Shown here one piece after another: positions 7,431 through 17,064 of a DNA stretch of 64,000 nt. The DNA comes from Faecalicatena_A orotica (lineage in GTDB: Bacteria; Bacillota; Clostridia; Lachnospirales; Lachnospiraceae), in NCBI RefSeq assembly GCF_040545875.1, contig NZ_JBEPMR010000013.1. One strand, written 5' to 3'. The notes beneath the pieces were generated by a model. That model saw only the letters and a list, made by a program, of their open reading frames with translations. It made no database searches and was not told where the DNA came from. The translations under genes were made by a program, and so were the position numbers. Each line of letters starts with the position of its first letter. The first letter of the stretch is position 1.

Positions 7431-8228
7431 TCAAAGCGGCAGGTCCCTCTTACTAAACCGCACGATCCCAATTCCAATGAGAATGATCCCGGCCGCATAC
7501 AATATGCAGCATACTGCCCACGCCTGACTGTCTCCTGCCCCTAGTCCATCAACATCAAACAAAGTCAGAGGCGTGGCATACTTCAGATTTTCAAATTTAT
7601 CCCCAACTCTCGAAATCATCTGCGCCAGAAGAGAATACACTAAAACTGTCGTGCTGACTGCCGATGAGTATTTCGTTTCGTTGCAAAAACAGGATGCACA
7701 GAACCCTATGCCGCCTAAAAACACCAACAGCCCCAACAGACCGATATTCACCCGCAGAAAAGCCTTGACTTCCATTTCCCCCGGAAACATACCTTCACAA
7801 AACGCAAGTATCAGTGCTGTCACAAATCCAACCATAATCACAAGGCATAATAACATGAAAACTGCCTGTGTCAGCATAATCTTCCAGCGCTTTACCGGCG
7901 CGGCCAGCAGATATGCCATTGATCCATTGTCCACATATTTTGATGCCAGCCTGTTTGTCAGAATGATGATAAACACCCCGGGGAAACCAATAAAAAGCCA
8001 GCCGTACAAATAACTTGAAACAAACTGCAGCAATGTTGTTCCGGGATTATTCATGCCAAAGGCCGCGAACATCTGCGGCATACTTTCTGCCATCAGCTTT
8101 AAGCTGTCCCCCATTTTCGGGTCAAACATAATTGTAATCATGCTCCCGTACACACTAAGCACCGCCAGAAAAATAACAAGCAGCAGCCAGTTCGATTTGA
8201 TTTCTTTTTTAAACAGTGTTGTATTCAT
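7431..8228 (-). CDS. ABC transporter permease of TetR-linked exporter
   Basis: A 265-residue ABC-2 type permease: N-terminal NTTLFKKEIKSNW lead, first membrane segment at about 12-32, then an extracytoplasmic stretch with FDPKMGDSLKLMAESMPQMFAAFG, then five further hydrophobic segments. The final codons read RFSKRDLPL. Its start overlaps the ATPase stop by one base, so the two are coupled. With the ATPase at 8228-9124 it makes an exporter under a TetR regulator. The substrate cannot be read from the sequence. Confidence 0.87.
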   Translation of the reverse strand: MNTTLFKKEIKSNWLLLVIFLAVLSVYGSMITIMFDPKMGDSLKLMAESMPQMFAAFGMNNPGTTLLQFVSSYLYGWLFIGFPGVFIIILTNRLASKYVDNGSMAYLLAAPVKRWKIMLTQAVFMLLCLVIMVGFVTALILAFCEGMFPGEMEVKAFLRVNIGLLGLLVFLGGIGFCASCFCNETKYSSAVSTTVLVYSLLAQMISRVGDKFENLKYATPLTLFDVDGLGAGDSQAWAVCCILYAAGIILIGIGIVRFSKRDLPL

Positions 8229-9124
8229 TACTTGTCTGCCCCCTCTCCGTAAAAATGCATAAAGAACTCTTCCAGGCTCTGGGTCCGCACATTAAAGTCC
8301 GTCACCGTATATTCTCCGGCCTTTTTGATAAATGCATCCAGATTCTTTCCAACCTTGACTGTCACAATTTTGCCCCCCGGCTGATAAACAGCTCTCGGGA
8401 AGGCCGCCGCGAATTCTTCCGCCATCGGGGATTCTTTAAACGTAACTTCAATCACCTTCTGACGGCCTTCTTTCAGCTTCTCAATCTCTTCCACAGCAGC
8501 CAGCCGTCCACTCCTGATAATCGCAGCGCGGTCACATGTGCGTTCAATCTCCTCAAACATGTGTGAAGACATCAATATCGTTTTCCCCTGTTTCTTTTCT
8601 GAAAGGATCAGCTCTACGAAACGGTTCTGCATGAGAGGATCCAAACCAGATGTTGGCTCGTCCAGAATCATGATATCAGCCTCCGGGTCCATAAATGCAC
8701 AGACAATTCCTATCTTCTGTTTCATTCCTTTTGACATTTTTTTGAGTCTCCCGGACGCATTGAGTTCGAACATCTCCATGAGTTCTTCAGCCCGCCCCAG
8801 CCCTTTCATCTTCTTCATCTTAGCCACGAAACGTATAAACTCCATTCCATTCATAGAATCTATAAAGGCAATTTCGCCCGGCAGATACCCAACAGATTTC
8901 TGTATTTTCTCTGTATTTTTAAAGCAGTCCATCCCCATAATGGACAGCTTTCCGCTGTCCGGTTTCATAAATCCCATCAACTGGCGGATGGTTGTTGTCT
9001 TCCCCGCACCGTTGGGCCCCAGAAACCCCAGCACTTCACCCTGATTTACTGAAAAGCTCACATCAAAAACGCCCCGGCCTTTCCCATAGTCTTTCGTAAT
9101 ATGGCTGATCTCAATTACACTCAT
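8228..9124 (-). CDS. ABC transporter ATP-binding protein of TetR-linked exporter
   Basis: A 298-residue ATPase with Walker A GPNGAGKTT, signature MSKGMKQKIG, Walker B IMILDEPTSGLDP and H-loop MSSHMFEEI. A C-terminal extension of about 85 residues follows the nucleotide-binding domain, typical of drug and peptide exporters. It starts inside the TetR stop (ATGA overlap of 4 bases) and ends on the first base of the permease gene, giving a tight three-gene operon. Confidence 0.9.
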   Translation of the reverse strand: MSVIEISHITKDYGKGRGVFDVSFSVNQGEVLGFLGPNGAGKTTTIRQLMGFMKPDSGKLSIMGMDCFKNTEKIQKSVGYLPGEIAFIDSMNGMEFIRFVAKMKKMKGLGRAEELMEMFELNASGRLKKMSKGMKQKIGIVCAFMDPEADIMILDEPTSGLDPLMQNRFVELILSEKKQGKTILMSSHMFEEIERTCDRAAIIRSGRLAAVEEIEKLKEGRQKVIEVTFKESPMAEEFAAAFPRAVYQPGGKIVTVKVGKNLDAFIKKAGEYTVTDFNVRTQSLEEFFMHFYGEGADK

Positions 9125-9744
9125 ATCTGATACTCCTCCTTATACACAAGCCTTTTCATCATGTCCATCCACTCATTGAATTCTTTCAGCAGCTCATTGA
9201 TATTGAATCCCCTCCCTGACATCTGTATATCGTGGATATAGCCGTCGCCCATCCAGCGCAGCATCTTAAACACCTTAAATGGATCGATCCCATCTTTAAA
9301 CTTATAAGTTTCTATATGTCCAAAGTATGTCTGGTACATGATCTCTTCCTGCTTCGTATTTACAGATTTTAAATCATCCGAAACACATTCTTTTTCAGAA
9401 TAGAACGCCCTCATTGTAAAGTCCATAATATATGGATTCTTGTCGAGAATCCATACCTTCCCCGTCGCAGCATATTCTAAAAGTTCAAAGAAATCAGTTA
9501 ACTCCAGAAACTTCTTATCTGCAACCTGTTCCTTCATAATTTCAATCAGGTAATTATAAATAAACATATATAATTCTTTCTTATTATGAAAATAATAAAA
9601 TAATAACCCTTTTGAAATTCCGGCCTTTGCCGCAATCAAATCGGTGGAAGCTTTCTTGTATTCATTTTTTCCGAATACTTCCATAGCTGCATTTATAATC
9701 TTCAGCTGTTTTTCTTCCTCAAGCAAATAAAATTTGTCGTTCAT
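9121..9744 (-). CDS. TetR-family transcriptional regulator
   Basis: A 207-residue TetR-type regulator. The N-terminal helix-turn-helix spans about residues 15-60 (IINAAMEVFGKNEYKKASTD, then AAKAGISKGLLFYYFHNKKELY). The C-terminal ligand-binding domain is of its own type. The ATG at 9742-9744 was chosen for GGAGGGG six bases upstream rather than the 22-codon upstream extension, which would overlap the promoter region. First gene of the operon with the ABC exporter, so probably an autorepressor released by the exported compound. A candidate operator lies at 9802-9840. Confidence 0.9.
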   Translation of the reverse strand: MNDKFYLLEEEKQLKIINAAMEVFGKNEYKKASTDLIAAKAGISKGLLFYYFHNKKELYMFIYNYLIEIMKEQVADKKFLELTDFFELLEYAATGKVWILDKNPYIMDFTMRAFYSEKECVSDDLKSVNTKQEEIMYQTYFGHIETYKFKDGIDPFKVFKMLRWMGDGYIHDIQMSGRGFNINELLKEFNEWMDMMKRLVYKEEYQI

Positions 9745-9801
9745 GTGGCCCCTCCCTGCCTGTCCGCCCTGCTTAAAGCTGCGGTACTTAGAACTGACTT
9801 T

Positions 9802-9840
9802 ATTGGTCAATCCTTATAAACAGAATAAACCATTGACTAT
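9802..9840. promoter_or_regulatory. Possible TetR-family operator
   Basis: Inverted half-sites ATTGGTCAA (9802-9810) and TTGACTAT (9833-9840) lie about 60 bases upstream of the TetR gene start. TTGAC/GTCAA half-sites are common in TetR-family operators, but the spacing of about 22 bases is wide and the match is imperfect. Confidence 0.35.
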
Positions 9841-9899
9841 TTTTTGCAACCCCCTGCTATATAAAAATAAAAAAAGAATGAAATACTTTATCTACAGGC

Positions 9900-9931
9900 A
9901 AAAAAAGAGAGAAGGGAACTCCCCTCCTCTC
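9900..9931 (-). terminator. Terminator of the amidohydrolase-pepP-patB operon
   Basis: Minus-strand stem GAGAGGAGGG / CCCTTCTCTC with a short loop (9907-9931), followed by seven T (9900-9906). Placed about 25 bases after the aminotransferase stop. Confidence 0.8.
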
Positions 9932-9956
9932 AAATTATAAATACCGATATTAAATA

Positions 9957-11150
9957 TTAGAACACATACTTGTCAAGCCGGTCGAAGGCCTCCTTCACCA
10001 ATACATGTGGCAGGGCCAGATTCACCCGTATACTGTATTTTCCGTGGAACGCTCTGCCGTCCTGCCAGATTACGCCGACTTCAACGCCCGCCCTCAGCAG
10101 TTCATCCAGAGACTTCTGATGTTCCTTCAGCCATTCTTCACAATCCAGAAACAACATGTAAGTGCCCTGTGGTTTTGCCAGTCTGACGCCTTTGAAATGG
10201 CTGTTGATGAACCCATAAGCATACTCAACATTGTCTGCAAGCACCTGCCGCAGTTCATCCACCCATTCCATTCCTTCCCGGCTGTATGCCCCTGTCAGGG
10301 CATGCATTGACAGCACGTTGCAGGAATTGTAATGTGAGGCCGCGGAAACCTTTCCGATGCGGTCTCTCAGGTAAGAATTGTATATGACATGGTAGGAACC
10401 GATCAGACCTGCCAGATTAAAGGTCTTTGACGGGGCATAAACACTGATTGTCCGGTTCTTTGCATCCTCGGAAATTGTCTGCAGCGGGATATGCGTATGT
10501 CCGGGGAGTGTCAGGTCCGCCCATATTTCATCAGAAATAACAACACAGTCATATTTCTGATACAGCTCCATTGCCCGCTCAAGTTCCTCCCGCTCCCAGA
10601 CTCTTCCTGTAGGATTATGCGGGGAACAGAACACAGCACAGTGGATCTTGTTTTCCTTGAGCTTTTTCTCCATGTCTTCATAGTCCATCCGCCAGACATT
10701 GTTTTCATCCAGCTTCAGGTCACTCAGTATAATATTTCTCCCGATATTTTCAATCGTTTTCGTGAAACCGATGTAGGTGGGGGAATGCAAAAGTACTGCA
10801 TCCCCCGGCGCTGTAAATGCCTGAATCGAGGCTGATACACAGCCCAGTACACCGTTTTCATAGCCGATATCTTCCCGGGTCATGCCTGTCACGCCGAATC
10901 TCTCTTTATGCCAGTTCATAATCCCGTTAAAATAAGCATCCGATAAATTGAAATAGCCGAAATGATGGTGCTTAAGTCTCTCCTCCATTGCATCCAGAAT
11001 GGATGGCAGCGTTGGGAAATTCATGTCTGCAACCCACATCGGGAGTCTCGAGAAACCATCCTTTACCCTCGCACCCGGAATCGGAATATCATCCACTGCG
11101 ATGGCGTCATGACCTGCCCTGTCCATAATTGTTGTAAAATCATACTTCAT
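9957..11150 (-). CDS. patB: PatB/MalY-type cystathionine beta-lyase / aminotransferase
   Basis: A 397-residue fold-type I PLP enzyme. Recognisable are the N-terminal MWVADMNF, FCSPHNPTGRVW (the NPTGR cofactor motif), ISDEIWADL (Asp contacting the PLP ring) and the Schiff-base lysine in YAPSKTFNLAG. These are hallmarks of the MalY/PatB group, which splits cystathionine or related C-S bonds; some members also act as repressor partners. It starts one base after the stop of the Xaa-Pro aminopeptidase gene and shares its operon. The exact substrate (cystathionine, cysteine or S-conjugates) is not decided by sequence. Confidence 0.88.
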   Translation of the reverse strand: MKYDFTTIMDRAGHDAIAVDDIPIPGARVKDGFSRLPMWVADMNFPTLPSILDAMEERLKHHHFGYFNLSDAYFNGIMNWHKERFGVTGMTREDIGYENGVLGCVSASIQAFTAPGDAVLLHSPTYIGFTKTIENIGRNIILSDLKLDENNVWRMDYEDMEKKLKENKIHCAVFCSPHNPTGRVWEREELERAMELYQKYDCVVISDEIWADLTLPGHTHIPLQTISEDAKNRTISVYAPSKTFNLAGLIGSYHVIYNSYLRDRIGKVSAASHYNSCNVLSMHALTGAYSREGMEWVDELRQVLADNVEYAYGFINSHFKGVRLAKPQGTYMLFLDCEEWLKEHQKSLDELLRAGVEVGVIWQDGRAFHGKYSIRVNLALPHVLVKEAFDRLDKYVF

Positions 11151-11151
11151 A

Positions 11152-12945
11152 TTAAACTTCCCTTGTATACTCTTTCAGCCAGTCACGTTCTTCCTCTGTC
11201 AGGTGCGGTCCGATCACATCATAAACCTGTTTGTGATAAGCATTCAGATAATCTCTCTCACGTTTTGTCAGAAGTTCCGGATTAATTCCATCCAGATCGA
11301 TCGGTGACATTGTGATATTTTCGAATTCCATGAACTGTCCATTTTCATTTTTCTCTGCTTTCTTTACGATCAGCTGGTTTTCCGTTCTGATACCGTGGGA
11401 ACCTTCGATATAGATTCCCGGCTCATTCGTGATAATCATTCCTTCTTCAAACGGGTGGGTCTCATGCTTCTCAGGCACGATATACCAGCGAAATCCGGTA
11501 GGTCCTTCATGAACGCTTAATATATAGCCTACGCCATGTCCTGTTCCGCATTTAAAATCAAGGCCCAGATCCCATACAGGCTGTCTTGCCAGAATGTCCA
11601 GATTGTATCCGCGGCATCCGTAAAGGAATTTTGCCAGAGACAAATCGATCATGGAACGTAAGACTGTTGTATAATGTGTCTTTAATTCGTCGCTGAGTTC
11701 TCCTAAAACATAGGTTCTCGTAATATCTGTTGTTCCTTCATAATAGTGTCCGCCTGAATCTACCAGAAGCATGCCCTCCGGTTTCAGTTCATATTCCGTC
11801 TCAGGTGTAGCCGCATAGTGCATCATAGCTGCATGTTCCTTGTATCCGGCAATCGTTTCGAAGCTTAAGTCAATAAAGCCTTCCTGCTCTCTTCTTAACC
11901 GCTCCAGCTCGTCGGCCGCGCTGATCTCAGTGATCTTCATCTTGCCGATGTTCGTTTTCAGCCAGTACATGAACTTCGTGCAGGCGATACCGTCTTTGAT
12001 ATAAGCATTTCTTGTATTGGCAATCTCTACTTCATTCTTCATGCCCTTCATCAGAACTGCCGGATTCTCTGCTTCAACCTTTGACACCTCTGCCGGTATG
12101 CTCTTATAAAGCTTGTAGTTCATCCTTTCCGGATCGATCATTACGATTTCCTCCGGAGACAGATTCTTCACATAATCATAGACATCATTATACGGGCGGA
12201 TCTCTACTGTTACTTTTCCAAAGGACTCTTTGATCTCATCATTGAGTTTTCTTTCATCCATAAACAAGTATACTTTATCTAGTGTAACAGCTGCATATCC
12301 AAGAATAACCGGAGTGTATACAACATCATTCCCACGGATGTTAAACAGCCATGCCACTTCATCCAAAGTAGCGATTACATGGACATTTGCGCCATTTTCA
12401 CGCATTGTTTTGCGGATTCTTTCCAGTTTGGATTCAAAAGACTCTCCTGCATATTTCACATCAAGAAGGAATGCTTTCTCCTCAGACATGGCCGGGCGGT
12501 CTTCCCAGATTAAATCAATCAGGTCTTCGCCGTCATGCATCTTAATATTCTTCTTTGCAAACGCTTCCTCAAGAGCTTTTCCCTCCACAACCGGGATGAC
12601 ACGTCCGTCAAATCCGACTGTACCGCCTTCCGGAACAACATCCGCAAGATATTCCTCTACGGTAGGATATCCTGGTTCATTTATTTTAAACAAACGGATT
12701 GGGCTTCCCTTTAGCTGTGTCTCCGCCTGAATAAAATATCTTCCGTCTGTCCACAGTCCGCCGTCGTCCTGTGTTATGACTACAGTTCCTGCGGAACCTG
12801 TAAATCCGGATATGTATCTTCTTGCTTTAAAATATTCCCCAACATATTCACTCTGATGAAAATCAGCAGATGGAACCATGTAAGCATCGATCCCTTTTTC
12901 CGCCATTACTTTTCTAAGTGCAGCTACACGTTCTGTTACATTCAT
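11152..12945 (-). CDS. Xaa-Pro aminopeptidase (M24B family)
   Basis: A 597-residue metallopeptidase of the long aminopeptidase-P form: two creatinase-like N-terminal domains (about 1-130 and 140-310, with SADFHQSEYVGEYFKARRYI near the start) and a C-terminal pita-bread domain. Metal ligands are visible as Asp in LLVDSGGHY and TTDITRTY, His in GHGVGYILSVHEGP, and Glu in ITNEPGIY and GIRTENQL. It removes N-terminal residues preceding proline, in the cytoplasm. It lies 39 bases after an amidohydrolase related to prolidase-like enzymes and just before patB, consistent with use of peptides as a nutrient. Confidence 0.93.
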   Translation of the reverse strand: MNVTERVAALRKVMAEKGIDAYMVPSADFHQSEYVGEYFKARRYISGFTGSAGTVVITQDDGGLWTDGRYFIQAETQLKGSPIRLFKINEPGYPTVEEYLADVVPEGGTVGFDGRVIPVVEGKALEEAFAKKNIKMHDGEDLIDLIWEDRPAMSEEKAFLLDVKYAGESFESKLERIRKTMRENGANVHVIATLDEVAWLFNIRGNDVVYTPVILGYAAVTLDKVYLFMDERKLNDEIKESFGKVTVEIRPYNDVYDYVKNLSPEEIVMIDPERMNYKLYKSIPAEVSKVEAENPAVLMKGMKNEVEIANTRNAYIKDGIACTKFMYWLKTNIGKMKITEISAADELERLRREQEGFIDLSFETIAGYKEHAAMMHYAATPETEYELKPEGMLLVDSGGHYYEGTTDITRTYVLGELSDELKTHYTTVLRSMIDLSLAKFLYGCRGYNLDILARQPVWDLGLDFKCGTGHGVGYILSVHEGPTGFRWYIVPEKHETHPFEEGMIITNEPGIYIEGSHGIRTENQLIVKKAEKNENGQFMEFENITMSPIDLDGINPELLTKRERDYLNAYHKQVYDVIGPHLTEEERDWLKEYTREV

Positions 12946-12984
12946 GATTAAGTCCTCTCTTTCTTTACCAGAATAAAATGAACC

Positions 12985-14193
12985 TTATTTACTTTCGTAT
13001 ACCAGTTCCCCGCTCATGTATACATCTACAAGATTATTCACAGCTTTGATGTCCTCAGCAACATTTCCCTTTACAACAATCATGTCCGCCTCAAGGCCCG
13101 GTTTCAGCTGTCCCATAACATCCTCCAGATCCAGTACTTTTGCCGGGTTGGAAGTTGCGGTCTCGATTGCCTGGATCGGTGTAATTCCATATTCTACCAT
13201 CAGTTCAAGTTCACGATTAATCGGGAGCGGAGGAGCCTCATAAAGTACCATATCACTTCCCGTACAAACCGTAACGCCAGTGTCATAGAATTTTTTGAAG
13301 TTATCTTTATATGCATTGTAAGCCGGTTCAAAGAATGCCATATCTTTAATTGCTTTTGCAGCGATTCTGTCGCCTGAGTCAAATCCTGCCTCAATTTTTT
13401 CTTTGCAGAACTCATAAAGTACGGTATAGGCTGTCATCGTAGGTACCCATGCCTGTCCGTTTGCAGCCATCTGTTTTACCTGATCGTATGTAAGGAAGGT
13501 TCCATGCTCTATCGTATCGAACCCGGCATCGATTGACATCTGCAGTGCCGGCTGGAGTCCAGCATGTACTGCGCACTTTTTGCCTACACGGTGTGATTCA
13601 TCCACTGCCGCATCCAGTTCAGCCTGTGTAAATTCCGGAATACTTGTACGGTTGCTTGTCAGGATCTTTACCCAGTCAGCGCCGTCACGGATCTGCTTTC
13701 TGATCTCTTTGCGGATTTCCCATTCTCCGTCTACTTCCTCGATCCCGTCATCATGTCCGTGTCCGCCTGTCATGCACATGCCTGCATCTGAGTGGATAAT
13801 CCTTGGGACCCTGCAGTATCCCTTTTCCCCTGCCAGTCTGAGCTGCTTGCACAAATTGTGAGGTGAAGAAAGGTCACGCACAGTCGTGATGCCAAGGCTT
13901 AATGCGGTCTTTGCCTGCTCCTGCGCATAATAAGCGATCATGTAATCGTCATAGTTATACTGATCCGGCTGGCTGTAGTAATAGCCAAAATGAACATGCA
14001 TATCGCACAGTCCCGGCAGAAGTGTCACATCACCGTAATCTTTCACTTCTTCATCAGGATATTTCTGTACCATATCTGCTTTTGTCCCTACGTCCTGAAT
14101 CTTACCTGCTTCATTTACAACCACCGCTGCGTCTGTCAGATGTGTCTTGCCGTCTCCTGTTAGTAAATGCTTACCACAATAAATCATACCCAT
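12985..14193 (-). CDS. Metal-dependent amidohydrolase (imidazolonepropionase/prolidase-like)
   Basis: A 402-residue amidohydrolase-superfamily enzyme. The metal-binding set is complete: HVHF after GLCDMHVHFG, a likely carbamylated Lys in GADWVKILTS, His in CAVHAGLQ and TIEHGTF, and Asp in CTGSDMVLYE. The pattern matches the group that includes Zn-dependent Xaa-Pro dipeptidases and N-acyl amino acid hydrolases. The ATG at 14191-14193 follows AAAGGAAGG by 3-6 bases; the open frame continues 23 codons upstream without a site. First gene of the operon with the Xaa-Pro aminopeptidase and patB. Its neighbour supports, but does not prove, a proline-dipeptidase role. Confidence 0.85.
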   Translation of the reverse strand: MGMIYCGKHLLTGDGKTHLTDAAVVVNEAGKIQDVGTKADMVQKYPDEEVKDYGDVTLLPGLCDMHVHFGYYYSQPDQYNYDDYMIAYYAQEQAKTALSLGITTVRDLSSPHNLCKQLRLAGEKGYCRVPRIIHSDAGMCMTGGHGHDDGIEEVDGEWEIRKEIRKQIRDGADWVKILTSNRTSIPEFTQAELDAAVDESHRVGKKCAVHAGLQPALQMSIDAGFDTIEHGTFLTYDQVKQMAANGQAWVPTMTAYTVLYEFCKEKIEAGFDSGDRIAAKAIKDMAFFEPAYNAYKDNFKKFYDTGVTVCTGSDMVLYEAPPLPINRELELMVEYGITPIQAIETATSNPAKVLDLEDVMGQLKPGLEADMIVVKGNVAEDIKAVNNLVDVYMSGELVYESK

Positions 14194-14288
14194 ATACCTT
14201 CCTTTCCCGGACAACACTGCTTTTTGACATTCCCCATGCCACAAGGCTATATCCTCATACATTTTTGCCTCTCATTGTCCATATTTTA

Positions 14289-14317
14289 ACAATACCACAT
14301 TTTATATAAGATTTCAA
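14289..14317 (-). promoter_or_regulatory. Promoter of the amidohydrolase-pepP-patB operon
   Basis: TTGAAA (14312-14317), 17-base spacer, TATTGT (14289-14294) on minus, giving a leader of about 90 bases before the amidohydrolase start. The rest of 14194-14411 shows nothing else that I recognise. Confidence 0.65.
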
Positions 14318-14411
14318 TCATAGTTAGGGTCTTAGTCTATACTTTTTTCACAACTAACATTTAACTAATCGTGCATTTTTTACTATTATTCACCAAATAT
14401 TGTTTTCAATA

Positions 14412-15509
14412 CTAATATATCCGCTCTCCCGTTACAGCATTATATAAAACATTCCCTTCCATAACTCCTGTTTCATCTGTAAACCTTACACTAAACTCCC
14501 ATATAGGTGCACAAATATATTCCCACGACCTGATGCCTTCTCCTTGTGTAGAATTCATTTTAGTGCATGCATATATCATATTCAAGTCATAAATTTCTAC
14601 TTTCTTGGTCAATATGATATTTTCATACATTGTTATAATATTATCAAGTACATACTGGGGATCCTTAATTTGCTTTTTTTCTTGTTCCTTAACTTTTAAT
14701 TTTGAAGGTATGAAGGCTGAGATAATCTTGTTGTCACATACTAGAAACTGCGCATAATCCACAAAAATACTGTTCCCACAAATTTTGTCCCCATTTACTT
14801 CTGTGGGAAAACAAAACACATAGAAACCATCTGACTTAAGCCAGTCTCCTGTTTTATCCAACTCTGCATTAAATATATCGGGATTCGCTTCTCTGTACTT
14901 CCTCATAGCCTCAGACGTAATTGTAAAACCTTCTATTCCCGGCTCAAAATATGAAAAACCGGAATCAGATAAAACACTCGTACAAAGTTCCTGAGCTTCC
15001 TGATAACTCATTTTCGTCAAGTCACTCTGATCATAATACTTGGCAGCATCCTCTTTAAAGTAAGGGTACAGACCAAAAGCATCTTCAAAATAGACCCGGG
15101 CTTCATTATCAAAGTTTTTATCTGTATAGAAAGTAATAGAATCTAATTTCGCTAAAAAATAATATTCATCTCCTGATATATCAAAACATAAATCTCCAAA
15201 ACTTTCCTCATATTCTTTATTTCTATTCAGTTTAACGCTGCCGTCTATATGAAAATATTTATCTGCCAATCCCTGTGCCCATTTCTCAGTTAATGGATAA
15301 GGCTCAACTGATAGTACTGCCTGATTTTTCACTTCCTTTTCTGAAAACGCTTTACTAATTTTAACCTTCAAATTCTCATTAATCTTTTCATCAACTTGAA
15401 TGTCAAACTCTTCTGAATTTTTTTGCATTTCTTCTTTCTTTGTACAATTTACTGTAAAAATCATCATAATAAGGATTACAAAAATAACCTTTAAATATTT
15501 TCCCACCAT
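14412..15509 (-). CDS. Putative lipoprotein of an ABC transporter operon
   Basis: A 365-residue secreted protein. A signal sequence (GKYLKVIFVILIMMIFTVNC) ends in a Cys at residue 22 that fits lipid attachment, although Asn before the Cys is unusual for a lipobox. The mature part is acidic and lysine-rich with no catalytic motif I recognise. Last gene of an AT-rich operon with two permeases and an ATPase, 45 bases after the ATPase. It may be an extracytoplasmic partner or a sensor of the transporter. Clearly more AT-rich than the flanking metabolic genes, suggesting acquisition by transfer. Confidence 0.7.
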   Translation of the reverse strand: MVGKYLKVIFVILIMMIFTVNCTKKEEMQKNSEEFDIQVDEKINENLKVKISKAFSEKEVKNQAVLSVEPYPLTEKWAQGLADKYFHIDGSVKLNRNKEYEESFGDLCFDISGDEYYFLAKLDSITFYTDKNFDNEARVYFEDAFGLYPYFKEDAAKYYDQSDLTKMSYQEAQELCTSVLSDSGFSYFEPGIEGFTITSEAMRKYREANPDIFNAELDKTGDWLKSDGFYVFCFPTEVNGDKICGNSIFVDYAQFLVCDNKIISAFIPSKLKVKEQEKKQIKDPQYVLDNIITMYENIILTKKVEIYDLNMIYACTKMNSTQGEGIRSWEYICAPIWEFSVRFTDETGVMEGNVLYNAVTGERIY

Positions 15510-15554
15510 TATAATCCTCCCCCTGAAGAGTTTCCTTTAGTCTTCATGTCCTCA

Positions 15555-16196
15555 TTATTTTTTAATCAATCTTCCAGCATTCATCTCGAATACCTCATCA
15601 CATAGTGATTCTATATCCTCTCTATTGTGAGACGCTAACAATATTAAATTTCCTTCTTCACGCAGTTTCATAAATAATTTTCTCATGTCATCCACGCCTT
15701 GATTATCTAATCCATTCATTGGTTCATCTAATATTAAAATATTAGAATATTCCATTATCGCCTGCGCAATTCCAAGACGCTGTTTCATGCCCATTGAGTA
15801 TTTCGAAACTTTTTTTCTGGATGAAGGATCAAGTCCAACTAATTTTATACAGTCTATGATATGATTAAGGTCACATCTTCCCCTGATTGAGGATAACAAT
15901 TGCAAGTTTTTAACAGCGGAATAATTAGGCAAAAAACCCGGTGCTTCTATAATTATACCGAAATCATTAAGTAGATGAGCATTCTCTGACATTTTTTGAC
16001 CATCTATTAGTATTTCTCCTGATGATGGCAATAGGAATCCACAAATACATTTCATTAAAACAGTTTTCCCCGATCCGTTTCTGCCAATAAGTCCATATAT
16101 CTTTCCCTTTTCCAACTCCATAGAAACACGGTCTAACACTACATTATTATCAAAGTTCTTACTCAGGTTTTTCACTTTAACTCTAACATCAGCCAT
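15555..16196 (-). CDS. ABC transporter ATP-binding protein (AT-rich operon)
   Basis: A 213-residue ATPase consisting of little more than the nucleotide-binding domain: Walker A GRNGSGKTV, signature YSMGMKQRLG, Walker B ILILDEPMNGLD and H-loop LASHNRED. The ATG 16194-16196 was chosen, with AAGGGTG upstream; an earlier GTG overlaps that site. It overlaps the end of the upstream permease gene by 8 bases. With permeases 16189-17064 and 17048-17860 it should form one exporter. Confidence 0.9.
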   Translation of the reverse strand: MADVRVKVKNLSKNFDNNVVLDRVSMELEKGKIYGLIGRNGSGKTVLMKCICGFLLPSSGEILIDGQKMSENAHLLNDFGIIIEAPGFLPNYSAVKNLQLLSSIRGRCDLNHIIDCIKLVGLDPSSRKKVSKYSMGMKQRLGIAQAIMEYSNILILDEPMNGLDNQGVDDMRKLFMKLREEGNLILLASHNREDIESLCDEVFEMNAGRLIKK

Positions 16197-17064
16197 GATA
16201 ATCACCCTTAATCTCCATTCGTGCGGTATGTTTATTAAGTATTATTAAGATTACTGTCAGCATAAGCATAAACATTCCCGCCGCATAAAACACCGACGGA
16301 TAATCTGAATCCAAAACAGGAGTTAAACAGCCGATACTAACCCATGTCATTGGTGATACCCAATACAATGCAGATATCCTATAATAAATCACAATTGGAC
16401 TAATCAATATTAAAATACACGCAATAGCTATTCCAAGCGCTTTATTATTAGAGATAACATTGACAACATAGACAAGCATCCCCAACATCCAACACCCTAA
16501 AACCAGTAATGTGAACGATAGTAAAGTAGCTTCAACCGGATTATAGATATCAATTATTCTGCTATTTATCACAAAAACTGAAGCATATTGCACAGAGGCA
16601 TCAGTATAAGCCAAAGTGCTAATGATTTTTCCCCAGCCCAACTGAAATTCCAAATTCGGTAAAAAACATATGATACTAAACAAATAAATTATTGCTGCAT
16701 AAATAACAGAAACTGCTCCTATAAATAATGCATCGCCAAATACACCTGCTTTGTACCCTGTACGTATAATAAAATAATATTTTTCCTGATACATCTTAGA
16801 AACGTTGCAAATAACAGCCACAAAACCAAGTAATATTAAAATTTTCATTACCCCTGAAGCAACCACATAGTCGCTCAAAAAAAATGTGAAAAAATAGGGT
16901 GTAATAGGAACCCCTGTCATTTTTATCATAATACGTATGTCCTTGGTATACTCAAAAATAACAATAAAAATAATAACAATTATAATCCAGAAATGTTGGT
17001 TATATAATATATTGTTCATTTTTATTTTAAAATAGTTCCAGGATTTTTTAAAGCACTCCTTCAT
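16189..17064 (-). CDS. ABC transporter permease (AT-rich operon, second)
   Basis: A 291-residue membrane protein with six or seven hydrophobic segments; the first (about residues 26-42, IIIVIIFIVIFEY) follows a basic amphipathic start. Moderately similar in layout to the permease encoded just upstream, with which it overlaps by 17 bases, so a heterodimeric membrane part is likely. No family-specific motif beyond ABC-2 style topology. Confidence 0.75.
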   Translation of the reverse strand: MKECFKKSWNYFKIKMNNILYNQHFWIIIVIIFIVIFEYTKDIRIMIKMTGVPITPYFFTFFLSDYVVASGVMKILILLGFVAVICNVSKMYQEKYYFIIRTGYKAGVFGDALFIGAVSVIYAAIIYLFSIICFLPNLEFQLGWGKIISTLAYTDASVQYASVFVINSRIIDIYNPVEATLLSFTLLVLGCWMLGMLVYVVNVISNNKALGIAIACILILISPIVIYYRISALYWVSPMTWVSIGCLTPVLDSDYPSVFYAAGMFMLMLTVILIILNKHTARMEIKGDYHG